From Candidatus Sulfopaludibacter sp. SbA3 (GTDB taxonomy: Bacteria; Acidobacteriota; Terriglobia; Bryobacterales; Bryobacteraceae): DNA of 64,000 bases. The notes under the pieces were generated by a model. It searched no databases. It was not told the DNA's origin and saw only the letters and a program-made list of their open reading frames with translations. The DNA is taken from positions 248,001 through 312,000 of the forward strand of contig CAMDCN010000006.1 in the NCBI GenBank assembly GCA_945890485.1, given 5' to 3'. Within the stretch, counting starts at the first letter, position 1. Every line of letters starts with the position of its first letter. The position numbers and the translations under genes are program-made. Positions 9,287-16,916 of the stretch are shown in pieces.

Positions 9287-11827
9287 ATGCGAAACGTACT
9301 TTTGCTTTCTGTTGCCGCCTTGTCCGCTGCGACCCCTTCTCTGGCGCAACGCGCGCCGTTGTTCAAGGACGAGATCCTACCGGTGCTCGAAAAGAGCTGT
9401 GTGAAGTGTCACAGTCCGAAGCAGGCGATGGGGGGACTGGATCTTTCCACGTTCGCCGGGCTGATGAAGGGTGGATCGAGTGGGCCGGCGATTGCGCCGG
9501 GCAAGCCGGGGCGGAGTCTGTTGTGGGTGATGGTGGATTCAGACAAGATGCCGATGGGCGGCAGTTTGTCGGCGGCACAGAAGCAGTTGCTACGAACGTA
9601 TATTGAGCAGGGCCGTTTTCCGACAGCGGAACTGGACGCGGCGCAGTTAGCGAAGGAAGCGGCGAGAATAACGCCGGAGGCCCGGCAGTGGTGGTCGTTC
9701 CAGGTGCCGGTGAAGCCGGCGGTTCCGGCGAAGCCGCGGGGAGCGACGGTGCATACGCCGATCGATGCGTTTGTGGCGGAGAAGCTGGCGGCGAAGGGTT
9801 GGCGGATGCAGCCCGAAGCAGAGCGGGTAAACCTGGCGCGGCGGCTCTATTTTGGATTGACGGGAATTGCGCCGACGCCGGCCGAAATGAAAACATTTCT
9901 GGCGGATTCGTCGCCCCAAGCGTATGAGAAGCTGGTGGACCGGCTGCTGGCGAGTCCGCGGTACGGCGAACATTGGGGCCGCCATTGGATGGATATCGCC
10001 GGGTACTCCGATACCCGTGGCGACGCGGGTGATTCGACTAGGGAAGCGCTGTGGAAGTACCGGGACTATGTGATTCAGGCCTTCAATAAGAACAAGCCGA
10101 TCAACCGGTTCCTTCTGGAGCAGTTTGCGGGGGACCAGTTGGTGAACTATCAGCCGGGCACTTCCCCCAAGCCGGAGCACGTGGAGGCGTTGACTGCCAC
10201 GGGATACCTGCGGACGATTGCGGACATCACGGATAACCAGACGATCTACGAGGTAGATAAGTATTTTGATGCACTGCAGAAGACCGTGGAGACGAGCTTG
10301 TCGTCGGTGCTTGGCCTGTCGATTGGTTGCGCGCGGTGCCACGATCATAAGTTCGACCCGATTCTGCAGAAGGACTACTACAAGCTGACCGCGGTGTATC
10401 AGTCGACGTGGGACCCGGAGAACTGGCTGGCGGCGAATTTGGGCTTTGGCCCGTGGCCGAGCCGGATGGTGCTGGACATTCCGGGCGATAAGCGGGCGGC
10501 GTGGATCAAGGACGTCACCAGCAGCGATGCCAAGACGATTCGGCGCCTGGATGATTTGCTGGAGGCGACGTATCAGCGGTTCCGGGCAGAGCTGAAGTCG
10601 GGCCGGGAGTTGACGGCGGAGCGGCGGGCTGAGCTGCGGCGGATTATCGAAGAGGATCCGGACCTGGAAGTGGACCGGAATGCGACGAAGGACTTCATCT
10701 CCGATAACGAGTTGGACAAGCGGTATCCCGAGTTCGCGAAGTGGAAAGACGAGATTGCGGTGCGACGGGCGAACCGGCGGAAGAAGCAGTCCGAGATCGA
10801 TCCGAACTTTATTGAAGCGGCGTGGGATGTATCGAAGACGCCATCGCCGACCTACATTCTGCAGCGCGGAAATTACCTGGCGCCGGGCGCGGAGGTGCAG
10901 CCGGGGCTGCCCGCGGTGCTCGATCATCCGGCGAAGCCGTTCGCGTTCCCGAAGCCGGAGGAGCATCCGGAGTGGAATCATACGGGACGCCGGCTGGCGC
11001 TGGCGCAGTGGCTGGTGTCGCGGGAGAATCCTTTGGTGGCCCGGGTGTTTGTCAACCGGGTTTGGCAGTTCCATTTTGGCGAGGGGCTCGTGAAGTCCGT
11101 GGATGACTTCGGCATGCAGGGCGACAAGCCGAGCCATCCGGAGTTGCTCGACTATCTGGCGGTGGATTTCCAAGAGAGCGGTTGGGACTTGAAGCGATTG
11201 ACGCGGCAGATTGTTTTGTCGCAGGTTTACCGGCAGTCGTCGGCCGAGGTGCCGGAGTATCTGGCGGCGGATCCGTCGTCGAAGTTGCTGTGGCGGAAGC
11301 CGCCGCTGCGGCTGGAAGCGGAGACGATTCGCGATTCGATGCTGCTGGTGAGCGGGTTGTTGAACGAGAAGATGTACGGCCCGCATGAGCCGATCAAGCG
11401 GGGACCGGACGGACAGTGGCTGGAGGACGAATCGAAGGGCGATCCCAATCGGAGGAGCCTCTATTTGACCCAGTCGCGGACCCGGCCGGTGGCGTTTCTG
11501 CATGCGTTTGATGCGCCGACGATGACGGCGGATAACCAGACGCAGCGGTTCCGGTCGGCCTTGCCAACGCAGTCGCTGGCTTTGTTGAATGGTCCGTTTG
11601 TGCGCCGGGTGAGCCAGGCGTTTGCGAACCAGGTTTGGGAGCAGAGTAAGGGCGATACCGCCGAGGCGCTGCACCGGGCATTCCTTGCCGCTTACTCCCG
11701 CCCGCCTTCGGCGCGGGAACTTGCGATTGGCCAGCAGGCCATCGCCACCGAGACGGATCCGAAGGAAGGCCTTCGTCTGTTTCTTCAAGCCATTCTTGGC
11801 ACCAACGATTTTCTATACAGTTACTAA
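9287..11827 (+). CDS. DUF1549/DUF1553 protein with PSCyt1-type cytochrome domain
   Basis: 846 residues. Signal peptide at 1-22 (LLLSVAALSAATPSLAQ). A planctomycete cytochrome C domain follows with CVKCHS near residue 40. DUF1549 spans roughly 150-360 and carries a second CxxCH (IGCARCHDHKFDP, near 348). DUF1553 fills the C-terminal third (LAQWLVSRENPLVARVFVNR). The family pairs with DUF1501 in an exported complex of unknown function; the two CxxCH motifs suggest covalent haem and electron transfer. It opens an operon with DUF1501 (5-base gap) and an isomerase-like gene. An antisense open frame of 713 codons over this gene is a high-GC artefact. Confidence 0.92.
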   Translation: MRNVLLLSVAALSAATPSLAQRAPLFKDEILPVLEKSCVKCHSPKQAMGGLDLSTFAGLMKGGSSGPAIAPGKPGRSLLWVMVDSDKMPMGGSLSAAQKQLLRTYIEQGRFPTAELDAAQLAKEAARITPEARQWWSFQVPVKPAVPAKPRGATVHTPIDAFVAEKLAAKGWRMQPEAERVNLARRLYFGLTGIAPTPAEMKTFLADSSPQAYEKLVDRLLASPRYGEHWGRHWMDIAGYSDTRGDAGDSTREALWKYRDYVIQAFNKNKPINRFLLEQFAGDQLVNYQPGTSPKPEHVEALTATGYLRTIADITDNQTIYEVDKYFDALQKTVETSLSSVLGLSIGCARCHDHKFDPILQKDYYKLTAVYQSTWDPENWLAANLGFGPWPSRMVLDIPGDKRAAWIKDVTSSDAKTIRRLDDLLEATYQRFRAELKSGRELTAERRAELRRIIEEDPDLEVDRNATKDFISDNELDKRYPEFAKWKDEIAVRRANRRKKQSEIDPNFIEAAWDVSKTPSPTYILQRGNYLAPGAEVQPGLPAVLDHPAKPFAFPKPEEHPEWNHTGRRLALAQWLVSRENPLVARVFVNRVWQFHFGEGLVKSVDDFGMQGDKPSHPELLDYLAVDFQESGWDLKRLTRQIVLSQVYRQSSAEVPEYLAADPSSKLLWRKPPLRLEAETIRDSMLLVSGLLNEKMYGPHEPIKRGPDGQWLEDESKGDPNRRSLYLTQSRTRPVAFLHAFDAPTMTADNQTQRFRSALPTQSLALLNGPFVRRVSQAFANQVWEQSKGDTAEALHRAFLAAYSRPPSARELAIGQQAIATETDPKEGLRLFLQAILGTNDFLYSY

Positions 11828-11832
11828 GAGCC

Positions 11833-13233
11833 ATGAAGCCTTTTCTCTCCCGTCGCCAAGCACTCCAGGAAGCCGCTCTCGGCTTCGGTGGTCTCGCCCT
11901 CAGTTCGCTCGCCGCCCTGGGCGCCGAGCCGACGTCGTACACCCTGCGCCCGAAGCGGCCGCATTTTCCGGCGAAGGCAAAGAACGTCATCTTCCTCTAC
12001 GTCGGCGGCGGCCCGAGCACGATCGACATGTTCGACCCGAAGCCATTGCTGCGGAAGTATAACGGACAGCCGGCGCCGTTCGAAATCAAGGGTCGGGCAT
12101 TGAACGGTTCGCAAGAGGTGATGGCGAGCCCGTGGGACTTCACCCGCTGCGGCAAGAGCGGCCGGGAGATTTCGAACCTGTTGCCGCACTTTCAGAAAGT
12201 GGTGGACAAGGTGAGTTTCGTGCGGTCGATGCAGACGGATCGGATTGACCATTCGACGGCGCAGTTCACGTTTGTGACGGGCCGCGGGTTCACGGGTTTC
12301 CCGACGCTGGGTTCGTGGGTGAACTATGCGCTGGGGACGGAGAACGAGAACTTGCCCGGGTTTGTGGCGCTGGGTGAGGGCGCGAGTATCGGATCTCGGG
12401 CGCACTCCTCGGCTTGGTTGCCGCCGGTGTATACCGGGACGGCGATGCGAGCGGATGCGAAGGCGCCGATCTATGACATCAAGCGGCCGGACGATATGTC
12501 GGGCGAGCAGCAGCAGCGTTTGCTTTCGGTGGTGAATCAGTTGAACCGCGAGCAGAAGGGGCATCATCCGCTGGACCAGGATCTGGAGGCGCGGATTGCG
12601 AACTATGAACTGGCGGCGCGGATGCAACTGGAAGCTTTGCGGGTGGCGGATCTGTCGTCCGAGAGCCAGGCCACGAAGGATCTGTATGGCTTGGACGAGA
12701 AGGTTTCGGGGCCGTACAGCAAGCTGTGTCTCATGGCGCGCCGGCTGGTTGAAAGTGGTGTCCGTTTCGTGCAGATTTATGGCGGTGGAGGCGGAAACTG
12801 GGATACGCACAGCAATATCGCCGGCCAGCTTCCGGGGCTTTGCCAGTACATCGATCGCGGAATGTCCGCCTTGCTGACGGACCTGGAGCAACGCGGGATG
12901 CTGAAGGACACGCTCGTGGTTTGGTCGGGCGAGTTCGGCCGGTTGCCGACGATCGAATCGAGGAACTCCGCTCCGGGCCGCGACCATAATCCGTATGGGT
13001 TCAACATGTGGATGGCGGGAGCGGGCGTAAAGCAGGGCTTCGACTATGGGCTGACCGATGATTTGGGCTATGCCGCCGTACCGGAGTTCCGCGTGGGCCA
13101 TGCCGATATCCATGCCACGATTCAGCACCTGCTGGGCATCGACCACCAGAAAAACACATTCTTCTATGAAGGCCGCAACGAGTCGCTGGTTGGGGTGACT
13201 CCGGCGCGGGTTCTGAACGAGATTCTCTTATGA
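11833..13233 (+). CDS. DUF1501 protein (alkaline phosphatase/sulfatase-like fold), Tat-type signal
   Basis: 466 residues. N-terminal twin-arginine-like signal (SRRQALQEAALGFGGLALSSLAALGA). The family signature VIFLYVGGGPSTIDMFDPKP lies near residue 50, and the C-terminal part has LVVWSGEFGRLPTIE and GRDHNPYGFNMWMAG (near 360-395), typical for DUF1501. The fold is related to alkaline phosphatase and sulfatase, but whether it is a hydrolase is not established. Partner of the preceding DUF1549/1553 gene. The last four bases overlap the start of the next gene, showing coupling. Confidence 0.93.
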   Translation: MKPFLSRRQALQEAALGFGGLALSSLAALGAEPTSYTLRPKRPHFPAKAKNVIFLYVGGGPSTIDMFDPKPLLRKYNGQPAPFEIKGRALNGSQEVMASPWDFTRCGKSGREISNLLPHFQKVVDKVSFVRSMQTDRIDHSTAQFTFVTGRGFTGFPTLGSWVNYALGTENENLPGFVALGEGASIGSRAHSSAWLPPVYTGTAMRADAKAPIYDIKRPDDMSGEQQQRLLSVVNQLNREQKGHHPLDQDLEARIANYELAARMQLEALRVADLSSESQATKDLYGLDEKVSGPYSKLCLMARRLVESGVRFVQIYGGGGGNWDTHSNIAGQLPGLCQYIDRGMSALLTDLEQRGMLKDTLVVWSGEFGRLPTIESRNSAPGRDHNPYGFNMWMAGAGVKQGFDYGLTDDLGYAAVPEFRVGHADIHATIQHLLGIDHQKNTFFYEGRNESLVGVTPARVLNEILL

Positions 13234-14111
13234 TTGATCGCCGTCAACTTCTTTCCGGCAGCCTGGCTACGGCTGCTCTTCACGCCGCGACCGGGGGCGA
13301 AGTAAAGCGCCGGGCAGGGTCGCGCATCAAGATCGGCTTGAATGCGTATTCGTTCAACAAGCCGCTGATGGCGGGGACGATGACGATTCCCGACGTGATC
13401 GACTACTGCGCGCAGCAGCAGATTGACGGGGTGGACCTGACGGGTTACTACTTCAAGGGCTATCCGAACGTGCCCAGCGACGAAGTGATCTATAGCATTA
13501 AGCGAGCCGCGTTTCTGAATGGCGTGACCATCACGGGCACCGGCGTGCGGAACGATTTCGCGTTGACGGATCCGTCGAGCCGGCGGGGGCACATTCAACT
13601 GGTGAAAGATTGGGTGGACGTGGCGGCGAAGCTCGGCTCGGATATGGTCCGCGTGTTTTCGGGCCGCGAGCACCCCAAGGGCTACACCTTTGACAAGGTT
13701 CTCGACTGGATGGTTCCCGCCTTTCAGGAGTGTGCCGAGTACGGGGCGAAGCACGGCGTAATCGTTGGCTTGCAGCATCACGATGACTTCCTGAAGACGG
13801 CGGACCAGACGATCCGGGTGGTGGATCTGGTGAAGTCGGATTGGTTTTCGGTGATTCTGGACGTGGGCAGCTTGCGCCAGGGCGACCCGTACGCGGAGAT
13901 TGAAAAGCTGTTGCCTTACTCAAGCAATTGGCAGGTGAAGGAGCACGTCTGGTACGGCACGAAGAAGGTGGAAATCGACCTGCCGCGGATCCGCAAGATC
14001 ATCGACCGCGTTGGCTATCGTGGCTTCACGCCGATTGAAGCTCTTGGCGAGGGCGATCCGGCGACGATCGTGACGGCGTTCCTGGGCAAGGTTCGCCAGG
14101 CGTTCTCTTAG
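13230..14111 (+). CDS. sugar phosphate isomerase/epimerase-like TIM-barrel protein with export signal
   Basis: 293 residues. N-terminus IDRRQLLSGSLATAAL is a short twin-arginine-like signal. The AP-endonuclease-2/xylose-isomerase-like barrel follows: GVDLTGYYFKGYP near 70, VGLQHHDDFLKTADQTIRVV near 175, VILDVGSLRQGDPY near 210 and PIEALGEGDP near the end. Where many relatives have a Glu metal ligand this protein has a Gln (LQHHD). Substrate unknown, likely a sugar or cyclitol. Third gene of the DUF1549 operon. Its TAG overlaps the stop of the convergent kinase gene by 4 bases. Confidence 0.85.
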   Translation: MIDRRQLLSGSLATAALHAATGGEVKRRAGSRIKIGLNAYSFNKPLMAGTMTIPDVIDYCAQQQIDGVDLTGYYFKGYPNVPSDEVIYSIKRAAFLNGVTITGTGVRNDFALTDPSSRRGHIQLVKDWVDVAAKLGSDMVRVFSGREHPKGYTFDKVLDWMVPAFQECAEYGAKHGVIVGLQHHDDFLKTADQTIRVVDLVKSDWFSVILDVGSLRQGDPYAEIEKLLPYSSNWQVKEHVWYGTKKVEIDLPRIRKIIDRVGYRGFTPIEALGEGDPATIVTAFLGKVRQAFS

Positions 14112-15670
14112 GTAGCTGGGGACAGCGTCAGGAGTTCGGGAGCGTGGTCCCGCCACCAGCGGTAGCCCGCTTCCTCGTCCCATTCGCGGCTGGCGGGGCT
14201 GGCCTCCAACTTAGCGCGGAGCGCGCGAGCGCTCGACGGGCGGCCGGCAGGATCCTTGGCCAAGCAGGCGAGCAGGAGTTCGTCGAGTTCGGGGGGAACG
14301 GTCAACTCCGTTCGTTGGGACGGTGGTAAGGGTTCGTTTTGTACGTGGGCCAGCGCCATCGCCATGCCGCTCGGCGCCTCGAACACCGTTCTGCCCGTCA
14401 GCAGCCAGTAGCCGACGCAGCCGACGGCATAGAGGTCAGCGCGGGCATCCACGTCAACGCTGCCGATGGCGAGCTCCGGGGCCATGTAGGCCGGCGTGCC
14501 AGTCGTCATCCCCTCTCGGGTAAGCTTGGCGGACTCGGCGTCCTCAATGGCCTTCACGAGGCCAAAGTCGAGCACCTTGGCGAAGTCGCTATCGAGGCCG
14601 CTTTGGCCGACCATGATGTTCCGCGGCTTGATGTCGCGATGCGTCAGGCCGACGGCATGGGCCTCTTCGAGGGACCGGCAGATCTGCCGGAGCAGCCAGA
14701 TGGCACGGCCAGCGGGCAGAGGGCCGAACCGTTCCACCAACGTTTCGAGATCGATGCCATTGACGATCTCCATCACGTAGTAGAGGGCGCCATTTTCTGT
14801 CATGCCGTAGTCGAAGATGGTGACCGTGTGCGGCGACCGAAGTCCGGCGGTCGCCTTGGCCTCGCGCTCAAACCGCATGCGCACGACCGACATGGCTTCG
14901 GCTGAGTTCTTCGTGACTTCTCGCGGAGCGATCAGTTTGATGGCGGCTTCGCGGGCCAACATGCGATGGCGGGCGCGCCACACTTCGCCCATGCCGCCGG
15001 CGCCGAGCTTTTCGAGTAGCTCGTAGCTGCCCAGCTCCTTTTCCCGGCTCATCCGGATCCCCATCTGGTAGACCAAGCGCGAAAGGAGAATGCCAATCGT
15101 TGCGAAGATCGTCGGAGGAACCATCCAAATGGCAATTTGCGCAGGAGTGGGGACCGGGACGTTGAGTAACCAGACGTTAAGCATCAGACCAACGCCGGCC
15201 ATCGAAGCCGAAAGTAGCGCGGCCACGGTGGCTTTTGACCAGTTGGCGGGGACCGCCATGCCGAATATCAGAACCCAGGCCGAGATCGCGGAGATCCCGC
15301 GGATCCGTTCCTCCGGCTGCATGGGGATGACCCACTCGCTCATGGCGATCAGCAGCGCGCCGACAACCTCGAAAACCAAACCAATTTCAAGTTTGCGGGA
15401 GCCGCTGATGCCCGGACTCCGCATCAAGAAAAAGACCGCTATGCCCGAGGCGATAGCGGTCAACGTGACGTAGGCGAAGACCCAGTGGTCTTTCGGCAGG
15501 CTAGGAACGGAGAAGCGATACAGCAGGTCGATAATCGCATAACACGCGCCGTAGGCTGCGCCTGCCCAGCCCAAACGCCGAACCGCTCCCTCCACCAGCT
15601 CCGTGGGAAGCCGATCCGTGGGGACGAGCGATTCGGTCGTATTGTGTTTGCCTAGACGATCCTTTCTCAA
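14108..15670 (-). CDS. membrane-anchored Ser/Thr protein kinase with N-terminal multi-span domain
   Basis: 520 residues. Roughly residues 30-195 hold about six hydrophobic segments (such as VFAYVTLTAIASGIAVFFLM and IAIWMVPPTIFATIGILLS). The kinase domain begins near 212: glycine loop LGAGGMGEVW near 220, lysine in AAIKLIAP near 243, catalytic HRDIKPRN near 343, DFG near 366 and TGTPAYMAPE in the activation segment. All key residues are present, so it should be active. Hydrophobic sensor first and kinase last is the reverse of the common PknB order. The start is TTG at 15670 with AGGT upstream; a GTG about 26 codons downstream is possible. Last gene of the MoxR run, 29 bases after the SelA-like gene. 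Confidence 0.9.
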   Translation of the reverse strand: MRKDRLGKHNTTESLVPTDRLPTELVEGAVRRLGWAGAAYGACYAIIDLLYRFSVPSLPKDHWVFAYVTLTAIASGIAVFFLMRSPGISGSRKLEIGLVFEVVGALLIAMSEWVIPMQPEERIRGISAISAWVLIFGMAVPANWSKATVAALLSASMAGVGLMLNVWLLNVPVPTPAQIAIWMVPPTIFATIGILLSRLVYQMGIRMSREKELGSYELLEKLGAGGMGEVWRARHRMLAREAAIKLIAPREVTKNSAEAMSVVRMRFEREAKATAGLRSPHTVTIFDYGMTENGALYYVMEIVNGIDLETLVERFGPLPAGRAIWLLRQICRSLEEAHAVGLTHRDIKPRNIMVGQSGLDSDFAKVLDFGLVKAIEDAESAKLTREGMTTGTPAYMAPELAIGSVDVDARADLYAVGCVGYWLLTGRTVFEAPSGMAMALAHVQNEPLPPSQRTELTVPPELDELLLACLAKDPAGRPSSARALRAKLEASPASREWDEEAGYRWWRDHAPELLTLSPAT

Positions 15671-15699
15671 ATCGACCTACTGGGTTGGAGCCTTTGTTT

Positions 15700-16884
15700 T
15701 TAGCCTTTCAGCACTTCCCGAATGCGCCGGGCCACGATCTTATCTTCTCCGGACTGGAGCATCCAGACACCGATTTCGAGGGAGTCCTTGGTGCCGGGGA
15801 CGACTTCGATGGACGGGTCGCCTTCGCGGAGTTTGACGGCGACTTCCTTGTAGCTGAGTTTGATCTTGGACTGGTCCCACGTCAGGCGGAGGTGCGGGAC
15901 GTGATTGGCGATGGGGGGAACGTACTGTTCGGCCTTGACGCCGGCGACAGCCTTAACGGTATCGCCGATCAGCGACACGCGACGTTCCCATTCCTTCCAC
16001 TCGGCGGCGTGATCCATTTTCATGAAGGTCTCGATGGCGACCATCATGCCGAGGAGCTCTTCTTTATTCACCTTCATGCCACGGCCGATGGTGTCGCCAT
16101 TGGGCGGGGCATTCAAGCGGGCGGCGGCGATGATCTCTTTTTTCCCCATGAGTACGCCGGCGCTTTGCGGACCGCGGATGCCTTTGCCACCGGAGAAGAT
16201 GACAAGCGAGAAACCCATCTTGTTAAAACGGGTCATGTTTTCGAGCGGCAGCGCGTCGGCGGCGCAGTCGGTCATGGTGGGAATGCCTTTGTCGATGCCG
16301 ATCTGAGCGAACTCCTGATCCTTGATCTGGCCGTCGTTATTGGCCCAGTTCAGGAAGAACATCATGGCGGTCTTTTCGTTGATGGCGCGCAGCAGTTCCT
16401 CGCGGGTCTCCACCTCAATCAGCTTGACCCCGCAGTTGCGGATGGCATGGTCGTAGCCGACGCGATGGGTCTTCTGTACGATCACCTCGCTCTTCATGCC
16501 GGTGATGTTGGGCAACTGCAGAACCTTCTTCTGATCCATTCCGGTGAGGACGCCGGCGGTGCCGAGGGTTAAGGCGGAGGCGGCGCCAGCGCTGACCATG
16601 GCGGCTTCGGCGCCGAGCAGTTCCGCGATGCGCTTGCCTACGGCGTCGTGCAGTTCCGAGATGCGGACGAATTGCTTGGAGGCGTAGTTGATGGCCTCCA
16701 TCACTTCGGGTCGCATCAAGGAGGCGGTGAACATCGTGTATGTTCCAGCCGCATTGATCAGCGGGCGCACGCCCAGGTCTTTAAAGTAGTCGCGTTTCGA
16801 TACCGCTGCGGAGGCAGCGGGCGCCAGGCTGGCTACGGCGGGAGCGGCGGTCAGCGTTTGGAGAAATTTTCTGCGGTTGGCCAT
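15700..16884 (-). CDS. exported SelA-like PLP-dependent enzyme
   Basis: 394 residues. The N-terminus has a strong Tat motif (NRRKFLQTLTAAPAVASLAPAASA). The body resembles the selenocysteine synthase/D-glucosaminate-6-phosphate ammonia-lyase group of PLP enzymes: LGVRPLINAAGTYT near residue 38, GAEAAMVSAGAASAL near 93, and the PLP lysine in FSGGKGIRGPQSAG near 229. True SelA makes selenocysteyl-tRNA in the cytoplasm; an exported copy cannot do this, so an amino-sugar or amino-acid lyase role is more likely. It lies 32 bases downstream of the dual-VWA gene and may share its transcript. Confidence 0.85.
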   Translation of the reverse strand: MANRRKFLQTLTAAPAVASLAPAASAAVSKRDYFKDLGVRPLINAAGTYTMFTASLMRPEVMEAINYASKQFVRISELHDAVGKRIAELLGAEAAMVSAGAASALTLGTAGVLTGMDQKKVLQLPNITGMKSEVIVQKTHRVGYDHAIRNCGVKLIEVETREELLRAINEKTAMMFFLNWANNDGQIKDQEFAQIGIDKGIPTMTDCAADALPLENMTRFNKMGFSLVIFSGGKGIRGPQSAGVLMGKKEIIAAARLNAPPNGDTIGRGMKVNKEELLGMMVAIETFMKMDHAAEWKEWERRVSLIGDTVKAVAGVKAEQYVPPIANHVPHLRLTWDQSKIKLSYKEVAVKLREGDPSIEVVPGTKDSLEIGVWMLQSGEDKIVARRIREVLKG

Positions 16885-16916
16885 GACGCAATTATACGCC
16901 CGCTACCACTGTGGGT

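Noticed and set aside
9647-11788. 713-codon open frame antisense to the DUF1549/1553 gene
   Set aside because: Its product is very rich in Arg, Leu and Pro with no domain or signal, as expected for the antisense of a GC-rich gene; the plus-strand gene has clear domains.
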